Part shown: piece by piece, positions 21,359-32,600 of the stretch | How the letters are laid out: each line of letters begins with the position of its first letter | Numbering within the stretch: position 1 is the first letter of the stretch | Assembly (NCBI GenBank): GCA_040143965.1 | Contig: JASJQH010000021.1 | Span: 1 to 47,999, forward strand | Reading direction: 5' to 3' | Length of the DNA: 47,999 nucleotides | Source of the DNA: Basidiobolus ranarum | Taxonomy: Eukaryota; Basidiobolomycota; Basidiobolomycetes; Basidiobolales | The notes under the pieces: model-generated | Database searches by the model: none | Told to the model about the DNA's origin: nothing | What the model saw: only the letters and a program-made list of their open reading frames with translations | Program-made: the position numbers and the translations under genes

Positions 21359-22629
21359 ATGATTCCTTTGCTACACCTTCAACGCCACTTTGCTTGTCGA
21401 TCTCTGACCTCAGTCATCCGCTCGCAGCACACCTCGCATGTAAAATCCACCGCCGAAATTATTCGCTTTGATAGAGTCAACGTATTTACTTCACTTCGGT
21501 GGAGAGGTACAAATCAAGCATATCGTTCTTTGAGCATGACCCCTCAGACTGAGAACGCCATTCCAGTGCAAGAGAATCTTGAAAAAGCTCAACCCATGCA
21601 TTTCAATACAAAAAAAGAGCCATTCAACTTTGATTTTAACGCAGAGCTTCAATCAGTTAGCCAAGGTAATTCATACTTATTCAATGCACTTCGAGACTTG
21701 AATTAAGTGGCTGGTATTACAGGAAAACTTATATATGCCACAAATGAAGAAAGCCCTATACTCGTCATATCCTCCGCATCCATCTCTCAGGAATGCACCT
21801 TTTTACCGAAAGAAAGTGGAACCGCCTTTCCATTTCGTCTAGATTTACCATTATCTGTAATGTCTTATCAAATCAAAGAGGAATATCCACAACTACAGGA
21901 TGTATCTTTTCATGAATCTACAGCAGATTCTCGACCTTCTTTCAAATATTCGCAACATTTCACAGTGGAGGATGTGATACAAAAGGCTATACATAATCCC
22001 TGTAGGGGATTCTTTATCTCTATAAATGGAAATAGAATATTTATTCAAATTCCCACTTTTAAAGGTGAGTTTATTAAGTTTTGATTTTCAAATCGGTATT
22101 TACTGATGTTTTCGTTTAGAGAGAACCTTCATGTTAGATAAAAATCTTTCTATTATCGAAGAACGCTTGAAACCCTTGAGAGAGCTTAAAGAGAAGTGTG
22201 ATAGCTACGCTGTAAACACAAACAAGAAACTCGTAACTGGTGGTATGGCTGGGTTATGTGCTTACTTTGGAATTATGGCCAAACTGACTTGGTGGGATTA
22301 TGGCTGGGATGGTAAGTTTAGTTGATACGGATTCAATCAAAACAATTATTTGTAAATTAACACTTCTCATCCCTCAACCTGTAGTTATAGAACCATTCAC
22401 TTATTTCACTGGAGTCAGTGTAGGTATCTTTGGTTACTTGTATTTCTTAATCACTAAGAGAGATTATACCTACGAAGCTATATCCAAGTATGCCATAAGT
22501 CGCCGTCAAATGAACCTTTATCTAAAACATGGATTTGACCTGGAAACATATCAAACTCTATGCAGTCAACGTGATAAAACTCATGGTCGAATTAAAAAGA
22601 TTAAAGAGGAATATGAAGCCCATGTTTAG
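21359..22629 (+). CDS. MCU: Mitochondrial calcium uniporter pore protein
   Basis: MCU forms the calcium channel of the inner mitochondrial membrane. Four exons (21359-21665, 21723-22064, 22120-22311, 22385-22629) give 361 aa. The N-terminus MIPLLHLQRHFACRSL with many Arg and Ser and no early acids is a presequence. A beta-grasp-like N-terminal domain runs to about residue 210, followed by a coiled coil (SIIEERLKPLRELKEKCD), TM1 (GGMAGLCAYFGIMAKLTWW), the pore loop WDYGWDVIEPFTYF, TM2 (GVSVGIFGYLYFLITKRDY) and a second coiled coil. The selectivity motif reads WDVIEP where animals have WDIMEP; the Asp and Glu that ring the pore are kept. The last intron falls inside the pore motif, after WD. 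The ATG at 21359 is preferred because nothing earlier in frame is ATG. Confidence 0.94.
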
Positions 22630-22947
22630 TGCTTAGGCGTGGCCGATCTTGAAGACCATGATCTTGCACATGTACATTTAATCGATACTTTTAAAGTAAT
22701 TAGAGTCTTATCAAATATCAAATTCTATATAAATTAGGAATGTCAACCTCAAAACGTATCATAGATCGAACACATACTACTGAACATAATAAACCTATCG
22801 ATATTGTTAATGACCTAAGCAACAGTATAATATCATCAACATAGATATTCAGCGTAACAATATGGTACTGGAGTGGTTACTATCAAATTACTGCGAGAAA
22901 TATTTGGCGATAATGCGAATAGTTTATTGAAGATTAAAATCTTAAAT
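22630..22947. other. Convergent intergenic region (MCU / eL43)
   Basis: About 320 bases between two 3' ends, AT-rich, no gene or structure recognised. Confidence 0.4.
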
Positions 22948-23375
22948 TTAAGATTCCATCAATTCGCGAAGACGACGAACGGTGCTTCTGACAGTGGCAG
23001 CAGCAGTGGTTGAGACAGTCCAGGCACCACCGGCCATGACTTTACGGCAACCACGGCATTCCCAAATACCAACAGATTGACGCTTGACGGCATCCTACAA
23101 TGAGTATAATACAGGTTAGGTAAGGGTATCAGAAGTAATGAGAGTAACTTGAGATATACAAACCTTGCCACAGAAAGTGCAAGTATATTTGGCGTGTTGA
23201 GTGATTTCCATCTTCTTCACTTGCTTTCTAAGGGAAGCACCATAACGGGTACCGTATTTACCAACAACTCCAACCTTTTTAGTACGTTTGGCCTAAATCA
23301 ATAACATCTGTAAGCTCCTGTAGGTAGATGGATGGATGTTCAATACATCCATAGTAAATAAGCAGAACTTACCAT
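22948..23375 (-). CDS. RPL43: 60S ribosomal protein eL43 (L37a type)
   Basis: eL43 is a small zinc-binding protein of the large ribosomal subunit. Three exons give 92 aa: exon 1 is just the start codon (23375-23373), followed by donor GTAAGT; exon 2 is 23292-23164 ([20 protein letters not shown]...CTFCGK) and exon 3 is 23094-22948 ([25 protein letters not shown]...RLRELMES). The zinc ribbon is the CTFCG...WECRGC pair. An intron right after the ATG also occurs in yeast RPL43, which supports the start. Codons are strongly biased, as in eS10 in this window. Confidence 0.96.
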
Positions 23376-23760
23376 TTGGGTAGATGGTAGAGGACAAAGG
23401 AAAAAAGAAAGAATCGGTTTCGCGGTATTGAAGTTTGATAAATTGGCTAAAAATTTAATTCATGTGATTCTTTTTTTCAATCAATCGATTTGTCAATTAA
23501 TGGCTATTAGGCTTAAACATGGATATACTTACCCGGAGATTGACGTAACAATGATAAATAGATGCATAATGTTCATTCATTCAGGAACTACGACTCCATT
23601 GAATCTCGATGTATTTATTTATATATTACATAGATTTCTATGTCCTGTCATTGAAGTGATTAATGGCTGAAACTAAACAAAATTGAAGATTGATTATATT
23701 TATACATGGGTTCTTTTAGAGTAACAAAGGCGTTCGCAAGGTGTGACTTTCTTCGAAGAA
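23376..23760. other. Intergenic, eL43 promoter and F-box gene 3' region
   Basis: About 385 bases. Purine-rich just above the eL43 start on the plus strand (AAAGGAAAAAAGAAAG, about 23396), that is pyrimidine-rich on the coding strand near the start site. No gene is recognised. Confidence 0.4.
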
Positions 23761-25179
23761 TCATACTTGCTCTAAAGACATCTCGTCCCAGAAATCATCC
23801 GAAATATTGGAGCATCCTTTTAATCCTAGTGCTTGTAACTTTGGGAATTTCTTGATTATTTTACGAATATCTTCATCTTCTAGATCCTGCATGCCAGAGA
23901 TGTCGAAAGAACGGAGCTCCAGTAACTCGGCAGGTATATCTTGAACTGCCGCTCGGGTTACATGTGCACAATACGCCATTTTCAAATTCTCAAGCACAAG
24001 ACATTTCTCCAGGAGCGTTTGGACTGATATGTTCGATATTTTGGGACAACACGTGATGTCGATATTTCGAATACTTGGCAAAGAGTTTGCAATGGCAACA
24101 ATACCCATATCGGAAATATTATCACAATAAGCCATGGATAATTGTTCAATCTCCGAACATTGCGTCGCAAGAGCCGAGACAGACCGGCTAGTAACTCCGC
24201 CACAATAAGACATATTTACTGACTTCAATTTTCTACAATTCTGAGCAAGGGCCAATATGCCAGAGTCCGAGACGGAGCTTGAAGCTACGCTCAGGTACGT
24301 TAGTTGCGAAGAACGGTGAACCAAATCAATGATTGTGCTATCGGCCAAGATATAAACATTATTAAGGTTGAGGTGACGCAGTCTACTACTATGCAAAGCA
24401 ATTTTTTGTACAACGGAGCGAGTTACTTGACAGTACTCAAGTTGAAGGGATTCAAACTCTCTTCCAGTATCAAATACACTCTCAAGATTTTGTCTACTAA
24501 TGCTTTGGCAATGGCTCAAATTTAGCGAAGTTAATTCTGGACATCCATTTATAATTGGAGTTAGTGAAGATCCATCGATATAACAGAGTTTGACGCTTAA
24601 TTCTTGCAATTTTGGACAGCCTTGAGCTAGCGTGGAGAGAGCGGAGTCAGAAATTGAGGCGCAGCCAGCGATAGAAAAGCTCTTCAAATTTTTGCAATGA
24701 GAGCTTACGGCACTCACTGTGGCATCGGAGAGTTTGTAACAATTTGTCAGATCAATTTTGATAATATTGGAACAGACAGAAGTAGCTGCTTGCATGAAAG
24801 AATCTTTGATGTGAACTTGAGTGATTTGACAAGCGGAAAAGTTGAGTTCTTCAACAAAGGAACCGTAATTGTGGGTAACGCAGGGGCGTGTCAAAATTGC
24901 AGGGTTCTTATTAGGATTAACATTAATGGCTAAGCTGTTCTTGTTATAATAGATTTGTTGCTTTTTGGAGCTGAGGAAAGCTTGAGTTAAACTCTCGACT
25001 GCTTGGGCTGAAGTAGGTTTAGGAGATTTCCATAGAATCGGGGTTGCAACACAATTCCATAGTAAGCATACACAAACAGATGAGTGAAGCTCTCTAGGGT
25101 TCTCTAAATATGAGAATATTTGAGCAAGTATCTCGGGTGGTAAAAGCATCGAGACTACTGGCTTTGAGGAGCTCCACAA
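23761..25179 (-). CDS. F-box protein with leucine-rich repeats
   Basis: The intronless 472-aa frame has an F-box at about residues 12-55 (LPPEILAQIFSYLENPREL...CLLWNCVATPILW), which should bind Skp1 in an SCF ubiquitin ligase. From about residue 110 there are about 13 cysteine-containing leucine-rich repeats of 26 residues, such as IIKIDLTNCYKLSDATVSAV, LKSFSIAGCASISDSAL and LTSLNLSHCQSISRQNL. The repeats form the substrate-binding solenoid. This is the general layout of Grr1, Amn1 and FBXL2/20 proteins. It lacks the long N- and C-terminal extensions of Grr1, so the orthologue and the substrate are open. The start is the first ATG. Confidence 0.9.
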   Translation of the reverse strand: MWSSSKPVVSMLLPPEILAQIFSYLENPRELHSSVCVCLLWNCVATPILWKSPKPTSAQAVESLTQAFLSSKKQQIYYNKNSLAINVNPNKNPAILTRPCVTHNYGSFVEELNFSACQITQVHIKDSFMQAATSVCSNIIKIDLTNCYKLSDATVSAVSSHCKNLKSFSIAGCASISDSALSTLAQGCPKLQELSVKLCYIDGSSLTPIINGCPELTSLNLSHCQSISRQNLESVFDTGREFESLQLEYCQVTRSVVQKIALHSSRLRHLNLNNVYILADSTIIDLVHRSSQLTYLSVASSSVSDSGILALAQNCRKLKSVNMSYCGGVTSRSVSALATQCSEIEQLSMAYCDNISDMGIVAIANSLPSIRNIDITCCPKISNISVQTLLEKCLVLENLKMAYCAHVTRAAVQDIPAELLELRSFDISGMQDLEDEDIRKIIKKFPKLQALGLKGCSNISDDFWDEMSLEQV

Positions 25180-26040
25180 ACGAAAGATTAAAATATAATT
25201 TGAAAGTCTCAGGGCACAAGTGACCTTTTAAATTGCGTGGAAACACTCTGGTTGGTGGAATGCCCTCTTCTGAAATTTAATATGGTGATAAAAATTTGTT
25301 CCCTTAAATATAATCATCGGGATTGGCATTTCCCTTGTTTAATCTAGATCTTATCTATAAGAATATAACCGCTACTGGTTTGATCCGAAGTGTATGTATA
25401 TGGTAATACCGCCCGATGGTTCAAGATTTAGTCTAATATAGGCTGTACATTTATGCTATTCTACTTGTCGGCAGGTTAAATATATAGGATAGTAGAGTTT
25501 CTTATGAGGCGTCGACTAGCGTTCAAAGGTTTGTCCTGAGTTTGTGGTTATATAGTGTTCAAAAGTTAACAAACATGTTCGTCTCAAATCTTGAAGGAGA
25601 AGTCCAGGGATCAGGTGTAAACAATAAGGTGCATTGGAAATAAACTAACAAAGAGATGTGCATCCAAACACATATCGGATAAATAATCCAAATGACAGTA
25701 GGTGTTGAGAAGATCCAAGCACATGATTGAGGTTATTTCCTCCAACAATTGTTAGAGAAACCCCGACATGACATGACATAAAAAATTATGATACGAACTT
25801 ACAAAACAGCTGAACACCCACACCCACACCCACACCCACACTTTACTCTTCTCTATATTCCCTCTTCCCATTCCTATAAACCCGGTTCTCCCCAACACTG
25901 TACCCGAAGATTACTCCCCCTTTGCAAGAATATCCCAGCGCAATAGATATTGAATATTACTCTTGTATGGAATCTGGTTGATTCTTTTCCTTGGACACTC
26001 CCTTTCGTGTCAGAAATCCACATTAACTTACATAGAAATC
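25180..26040. other. Divergent promoter region (F-box gene / SH3 membrane protein)
   Basis: About 860 bases. It holds an ACACCC hexamer array at 25814-25842 and then C/T-rich sequence up to the SH3 gene. An ATG at 25966 in frame with the SH3 protein is possible but the ATG at 26041 starts a good signal peptide. Confidence 0.45.
25814..25842. repeat. ACACCC hexamer microsatellite
   Basis: Four to five perfect copies of ACACCC lie about 200 bp upstream of the SH3 protein start, on the coding strand of that gene. C-rich arrays of this kind can bind Rap1- or zinc-finger-type factors, but here it may be only a microsatellite. Confidence 0.7.
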
Positions 26041-27316
26041 ATGCTAGATTTCATTCCTTTAATTATTTTATTCAAGATATTGTTGTTCGACACTGTGAGC
26101 GTGCTTTCCATCAATAATACTACTGAGAATGGGTCGTCCAAGTGCTATAGTATAAACTCTTCGAAATTTTGTGGTGGAAGTTTTGGCTCTTTCTTTATGT
26201 CCAGCAATGCTATGATTGATGGGGTCAATCCACTTGATGTGACTTCTTTCGATCGCGCCCTGGAGTTTTATTTCGGTTCACCAAAGGATATTGATCAGAT
26301 TAATAAACTGTTTGATTGTAAAGGCGGAGTTGGATGGAGTGGGGTTGAGGAACCTCCTTTCAGGTCTACATTCACTTGTCGTGCTCTACTTGAGCATCCC
26401 TTAGTACGCGAATGTAACATCCAGAATCCTATCCCCCCAATTTGTAAATCCACATGTATACGATATGTAGAAGGTTGGAGTAATATCCTGTTGAATAGCA
26501 CTACTTGTCCATCAACCCCAGAGCAGAGAGAAGCCAAAATCAAGAACCTCTATTCGTGGTGCGAAGCCTTCCCTAACAATGGCCCCGATGGAAGCTGTAT
26601 CAATGGTGAACATAATGAAAGCAAGACTTGTGGTGAGTAGTTTCTAATTAGAAGAAAATACCATAAATCTCGACTAATGTTTTTATCAAGGGTTCATGCT
26701 ACCAGCCCAATATCCCACTCTTTGTACCTACTGTCAAACTTCTGATAACAGTTGTTGCAAATCAGAGGCCGCGAAACTTTGCTCTTTAGCCAACTCTGAA
26801 CAACCTCCCAAAAAGAATGTTGCTCTATTCGTACTATCTGGGATTCTTGGTTCAGTGGTCGTGATTGCTCTAGCTATAGGAGGTCTTATCTATTATCGTA
26901 GGAGACATCAAACTGAGATTAAGACCCATTCAAGTCAATCTTCCATTTCTTCTTCAACGAACCTTATCCCATTCTCATCACCTTCTGCGCCGCCTTCTCC
27001 ACCGCCCATGACGCAGCCAGAAGGTGAGGAGTACAGTTGTGTATTTGCCTACAATCCTACTTTGGAAGATGAATTAATGATTCAGCCTGGCGATTCACTT
27101 ATTGTAATCTGGGCTTTTGATGATGGCTGGGCTGTAGGCCGCAATGTGAACACTGGTTTCGAAGGGGCATTCCCCATGGCCTGCGTTACAAAAAACTCAT
27201 CAACTGAGGCTCCATCCAGAGATTCGGAGAAGCTCGATGGCGAACAGTATCCACGAACATCTTCTAAGCACATTTCTGGACGACTTTCGTTCAACTCTAT
27301 ATCTTCACAAAAATAG
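26041..27316 (+). CDS. Single-pass membrane protein with Cys-rich ectodomain and cytoplasmic SH3 domain
   Basis: Two exons (26041-26632, 26691-27316) give 405 aa. MLDFIPLIILFKILLFDTVS is a signal peptide. The ectodomain (about residues 25-245) has 15 or more cysteines and several Asn-X-Ser/Thr sites, with segments NSSKFCGGSFGSFF and PPICKSTCIRYVEGW, and ends CTYCQTSDNSCCKSEAAKLC. A membrane helix (VALFVLSGILGSVVVIALAI) is followed by the stop-transfer YYRRRH, a Ser/Pro-rich linker with PPSPPP, and an SH3 domain (EEYSCVFAYNPTLEDELMIQPGD...DDGWAVGRNVNTGFEGAFP) with the usual ALYDY-like, WAxG-like and P-x-x-Y-like positions. The layout recalls yeast Fus1 and related fungal SH3 receptors, so a role in polarity or wall sensing is possible but inferred. 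The ectodomain family was not recognised. Confidence 0.85.
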
Positions 27317-28393
27317 ATATTCCATTTTCTTTATGGAACATCAGTCCCTATTATTCCCAGGTCTAAATTTATGATGCTCTATTTTTAATTACTCTCCTTT
27401 TCTACCTTCCCAACTAATCATACAATTTCTCTTCTCTTCTCTTCCCTTCTCCGTTCCCGTTCCTCTTTCTACTTAACTTGATATTCGATATTCATCCCTC
27501 TCTCCATATTTTGTTTATTTCCATTTCACCCCAACTTTGGATTGTATTTTATTATTTTACTAGATTTTAAGATGGTAATAGGAACTGTTTGCTAACTATC
27601 CTTCTCTTTCATTGTGTGATATGTTTGGTGGATTTTGACGAGTTAGTATTGTCGAAGTTTTGGAACTTCCATCAATATGAATAAATGAATTTTGTTGACA
27701 GTGAGAGGAATCTTAGATTGGGATCAATCTGTCAACAATATATAATCATATATCTTTAAAAAAGAATGGGACATGTGCCTTAGGTTATCTGCGTATATCG
27801 ATGGAAATCATGTACCTATTCTATTTTACTCGAGTAATATACCCAGTCTTGAAGGCTCCTAACATCGGTACAAGGAATATCAATAAAATTTGTACTTTCA
27901 AAAATGGTTGTTCAAATCTAAAAGATCCAACTGGAATCAGGCTGTCCTTAAAGTTAAATTCCAAATTATTCCTAAATTTCGTAGGTTCTTGGTAAGTAAA
28001 AACTTCCAGTAAAATACGTTAATAGTGCAACAAATAAATAGATTTTCAGCTTAAAAACCCCTATAAAGTGCAACCCTGCATTCTGAATATATGAGGAAAA
28101 CTAATTATGCTTACGGCAGTCACTAGTTTCGTAATATCACTTTAAATGAGAATGAAAAGCACAGCTAGCCAAGTTTAAAGAAAACGGAAATGTAAAAAAT
28201 AGTATATCGGACATAGCATTACAGATGGAAAGGAAGGAGAAAGTTTAAAGTACAATAATTCAGGAAAAGCAAAAGATTACAGTAAGAAAAAATAAGCAAA
28301 ACAATTAAGAAAACAGTATCAACAGGTAATTGGGATAGGTGTAAAGCTAATGAGATAGCTGGATACAATCGAAATGCGCCAAACAGCATACAT
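27317..28393. other. Convergent intergenic region with a polypyrimidine tract
   Basis: About 1.08 kb between the ends of the SH3 gene and the ERI1-type gene. A long C/T tract (27426-27474) lies in the likely 3' UTR of the SH3 gene. The open frame at 27801-27995 has no domain. Confidence 0.5.
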
Positions 28394-29488
28394 TTAGACA
28401 CACATCTTGCGTTTCCAGAAATAAGGAGTCATGAGAGAAGCATTGGCAGTAAACATACATCCATCATCAACCATTTTCTTAGCGATTCTACCTATATTTC
28501 TAGCGTCATCGATCCCTGAATGTTCTCTCCCTCGAAATTTCATACTCAGCTTCTCAAGCATTCCGGGAATGTTCTTCCGTTCGCATCCATAGTACTCGGA
28601 AAACATGCGGCGAATGTCAATCCAAGGCTGCCAAAAATATATTGGCCGAAGAATCTTGGATTGTCTGCATTGCTTTTCGATGAAGTCACGAATATCAAAT
28701 GGTCCATCAGTTATAAATGCACAGCTGTACTCTATGAAGAGACCCCTTTCCATCAACCATATTCCAAAAAGCGCCAATACTTCTTCAAAAGTTGGGCTGA
28801 CATCAACGACGCACTATTATGCAATATGTTAGTCACGATTTGTGACAATGAAATGATCCAGAGGATTTGATCCTAATTTACCTGCGAGATGCCAGTCAAC
28901 TCGATACAAAACTGTGATAGTACTGGATTCTTTGTAGGTCGAACATATGCGTGGAATTCATCTACCTGTACAAATATCAAATGTTAACAAATATCTATTA
29001 CGATATGTTGCCATCAGTAGACTTACTACTCTGAAAGTAGCGCCATCAAGTAGAACAACTGGAAACTCGATAATTTCGTTGGGAAACTCCATAAATTTGC
29101 CTCGCTCGCATGTAGCTTCAACGTCAAAGCACAAGTAGTAGTCATAAGGCTGATAGTTCTTACTATGTTGGGTTACATAGAGATATATTCATAATTAGTA
29201 ATACATTCAAGTATAATTGGGATGAACCTCTGTAAAGACATACAGATATTTCTCCGGATGAATCAAAAAAGGCTTCTTCTTAGGCCAAAAGAAGTGCTTC
29301 TTTTTATGGTTTGGGTCAGGGTTCTTCTTATACCGTTGCCGAGATCTATTTGGTGTGGTAGGAGGAAGCGGTGAAGGGTGGATGTTGTATTTAAACAAGG
29401 TATCCTCGCATCTTTTCGAAGTCACAAGAGGGTTCTTACGCACATGTGTATTGAAGTTGGGGTTCAATTTGACCACAGTTTCGAGCAT
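28394..29488 (-). CDS. ERI1-type DEDDh 3'-5' exoribonuclease
   Basis: ERI1-family enzymes trim the 3' end of 5.8S rRNA and, in animals and fission yeast, degrade siRNA or histone mRNA ends. The start is the ATG at 29488 (MLETVVKLNPNFNTH); a basic region NHKKKHFFWPKKKPF follows. A later exon gives YDYYLCFDVEATCERGKF (first Asp and Glu), then EFPVVLLDG, DEFHAYVRPTKNPVLSQFC, ELTGISQ, ITDGPFDIRDFI (second Asp) and GREHSGIDDARNIGRIA (His and last Asp), so the DEDDh set is complete. The C-terminus ends YFWKRKMCV. At least four exons are needed; the first donor is probably GTTCAT at 29227. The N-terminal SAP domain of animal ERI1 is not seen. RNAi involvement cannot be judged here. Confidence 0.88.
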
Positions 29489-30585
29489 CTTGTAAAAGCA
29501 ATAGAAGTATAAAGGTCAAGGGCTAGACTGCAATCCTATGCTTTAGAAGTAAATATATGGAGTTCAAGTTCACTATCACGTGATGGTTTTAAGAAGGGAT
29601 AACTAAAATAATAAAAGCCACGGGAGTCAAAGAAGACAAGGGATAGCCTCTATATCAAGCAACAATACTATGTATGCTAAGGAGAGTAAGGGATGAGCAA
29701 TAGGAGAGAGTCAGAAAAAGAATGAATGAATTTTGAACTCGACGTTAACTAAATTAAGAACTGGCAGAACTGGATTGGAGATTTAGACTTGCAGGAATAG
29801 AGAGATTACGATATCATTGGCTCATACACGGAATCAAAGAAGGAACGTCTCTTGACTTGGCCAATAATCATCTGATACTGAACACATTCAAAAATGGTGG
29901 ATGATAACGTCGTCTATTGATTCAATTTAAGTACAGCCACTATTGTATCATACTGTAACGATGCTCTCTTCACTCCTGTTGTATATTGAATTTCACCAAC
30001 ACTGAAGCCTACTCAATTGTTAAACCTTCTCTTGGTTGGGGTAAAAAAATACACACTCGGTGCCTAGAAAAGCTGCCCACGTACCCAATTTCAAACTAAG
30101 GCCTGTAGCCGGTGTGTGAAATAACACAAAACGATTGGATCCGATGGGTGCTCTAACTTCCGATTCGGTAGAAACCAGCGGACCTGCCCATTATACTAAG
30201 GTCATCAAAGCTCAATATATTTGATGAGACTTACTTTCTAGTAAATGCTGGTAAGCATGTACGAGTTATTTACCAGAAATTCTCCTAGAATCATACTTAC
30301 AGATGGAGATTGCGGTGAATTCATCTGTTTATTGATCGATATTTTGGTAAATCGGTATTTTATTGATCGCAGTATTTCAAATATCAAAGCATCACACCAA
30401 ACATCTGGATTGATGAAAATAGATTTATTATATATAGCTCTACATTATATGCCACATTATCAATTAAGAACTTCCAAAAATATAGACCAAGTCGTTGTTG
30501 GCAACCTGTTCAAATGAAACCTAGATGAGGACCAGAGAAATATTGCTATATAGCCAGATATATATAGCCAAATAGAGCGAACAAT
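29489..30585. other. Intergenic, ERI1 promoter and DNAJC3 3' region
   Basis: About 1.1 kb without a supported gene. The 90-codon open frame on the plus strand (30245-30517) has no domain and weak protein character. Confidence 0.45.
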
Positions 30586-32402
30586 TTAAAAATGATATTT
30601 AAATTGATGTCCATTAGGGCCACCACGAGATCCATCATCAAATGGAAATCCTCCAAATCCACCATGACCACTAGGACCACCATTTCGGAAGAAGAATTGC
30701 ATAGGATTACCTTGTCCATGGTGTTGCTGACCACCTGTGGGATCGTTTGGATCATCTCCATTGTCGAACCGGTTACGAAGTTCATCATCACTTAAGACTT
30801 CATATGCTTCGTTTATCTCACTCATTTTCTTGGCTACTACATCCGCAGACAATTCCCCCTTGTATTTGTCAGGATGCCATTGACCTGCTAATTTACGGTA
30901 AGCTTTCTTGATTTCACGCTTTGTTGCCGATCTGGTAATTCCAAGTACTTTGTAGTAATCTTTGGATTGAGATTGCTTCAAAAGGCGTTGAGCTCTAGCT
31001 AGCTTCTCGCGAATGCTGTGATCATGTCCATTGCTTAATTCTTGAGCTTTGGTGAAATCGCGGACAGCCTCTTCAAATTCATCATTCAATAAATGGGCAT
31101 CACCACGTCCAACCAACGCTAATACGTTTTCTTCATCATGTTTGAGAACCTCTGAACACCAATGTTTGGACAAAGTCCCATCTTTTCTTCCAACGTAAGC
31201 TGTGCAAGCCAGCTGTGCAAGTTTTACGTAAAGTTGTGAGCGGGGATTTGTAGTAATACTGGCAGAAGCCAAAGTTTCTTCGATACTTTTTTCAATCTTT
31301 GAGATTAATCCATCATTAGAATTGGGACCGATCAGCTTGTTAATTGCAGCGAGATATAGTTTCTTTTCAACATCAGTCTCCACTTTCTTGACCTCTTTCT
31401 CCAGTTTCTTAATGTTGCGAAACATTGGCTTACATAGCTTGTCGTCGGGATCATATGTTAAGCATTGCTTGACAGAAAGAAGAGCATGTTGTGGATCGTG
31501 TAGAATAAAATAATGAAGGCCGGATAGTTTGTACAAGTTTGAAGAGTCAGAAGGATTGAGTGTAGCTGTACGACTGAGAAGAATATGAGAATATGCTTAG
31601 ATATAATTTATAGATGTAGAATACTTACGATAAGTCGCCTACAGCTTCTTCAATCTCCCCTTTGCCTAGGTAACAGGTAGCTCTTTTAGCACGCAAGCTA
31701 GGCATAGAAGTAGCAAAGGATATGGCTGTCGTGTAGTGTTTGATACAGTCGTCATAGTTTTTGGACTGGTAAGCTTTTTCACCTAAATCGATTTGTTTCT
31801 CTGTCTCTAGAACATCTTCAAGCTAAATAATTATTAGTATGTGGGAAAATGAAAATAAGTACAATAACAATCTACGTTACATATTTCTTTCCGTCAGAAC
31901 TATTGGGGTTGTTCTTTATATATTTCTTTATATCAGACTTGGCCTTCGAAATAAAACCGTCTTTGAGATTAAGTTTCGCGCGTTGAAAAAGAGCCTATAC
32001 CAAAGTTAGTAACTAATTTATACTAAATAGTTGTTCGAAAGTAAATACCTGCTCGAAGTCGGGTTTGATTTCCAAAATCGTGTTGAAGTCCTCAATTGCG
32101 GAGCTGCTACGACCGAGTGAGAGGTAAGTGGTAGCACGTTTAAAATATGTCAGGTAGTTGGAAGGATCCTTCTCTGAAGAAAAATATCACATGTCAGATA
32201 AGAACCAAGTGAATATATGTATATTGTATATACCTATCGCAAAATCATAGTTGGAAAGAGCCTCATTAAATCGACCAGCGGCTAATAGACGATTCGCCTC
32301 GTCTAAATATTGTTGTGTTGTCTTGTCATTGGAAGAGTTTGCGAATATCGCGTGGGGAAGTATCAGAGATACAAAGGGTGTAAGATAAAGGTACAACTTC
32401 AT
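30586..32402 (-). CDS. DNAJC3: ER-lumenal DnaJ co-chaperone P58IPK/DNAJC3-like
   Basis: P58IPK is a TPR and J-domain protein of the ER lumen that hands unfolded proteins to BiP. Exon 1 starts at 32402 with a signal peptide ([20 protein letters not shown]) and the first TPR ([21 protein letters not shown]). Following exons carry TPRs such as [39 protein letters not shown] and [19 protein letters not shown]; the last long exon is 31536 or above down to 30586. The J domain ([22 protein letters not shown]) has the HPD motif in [10 protein letters not shown], followed by a Gly-rich region. The tail HQFKYHF resembles the FKFHF-type end of animal P58IPK; there is no HDEL. At least five exons. A UPR-like element lies about 200 bp upstream. 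Confidence 0.93.
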
Positions 32403-32600
32403 TTGGCTCTATAGATACCACAGTAAAACTTGGCGAATAAATTCAAATATGGTCGGCTGGTATGAATAATGAAAATAAACACGAAGGTAAAAAAGGAACA
32501 ATCAGTCGATCAAACCAGCGAGAGGTTTTTAAGTAAAATCCCGAGTCTCTAGTCGACACTACAAGATTCAATGAATATTCGATCACGTGCACAAGACTGG

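Noticed and set aside
30245-30517. 90-codon open frame between the ERI1 and DNAJC3 genes
   Set aside because: No recognisable motif and no supporting codon bias.
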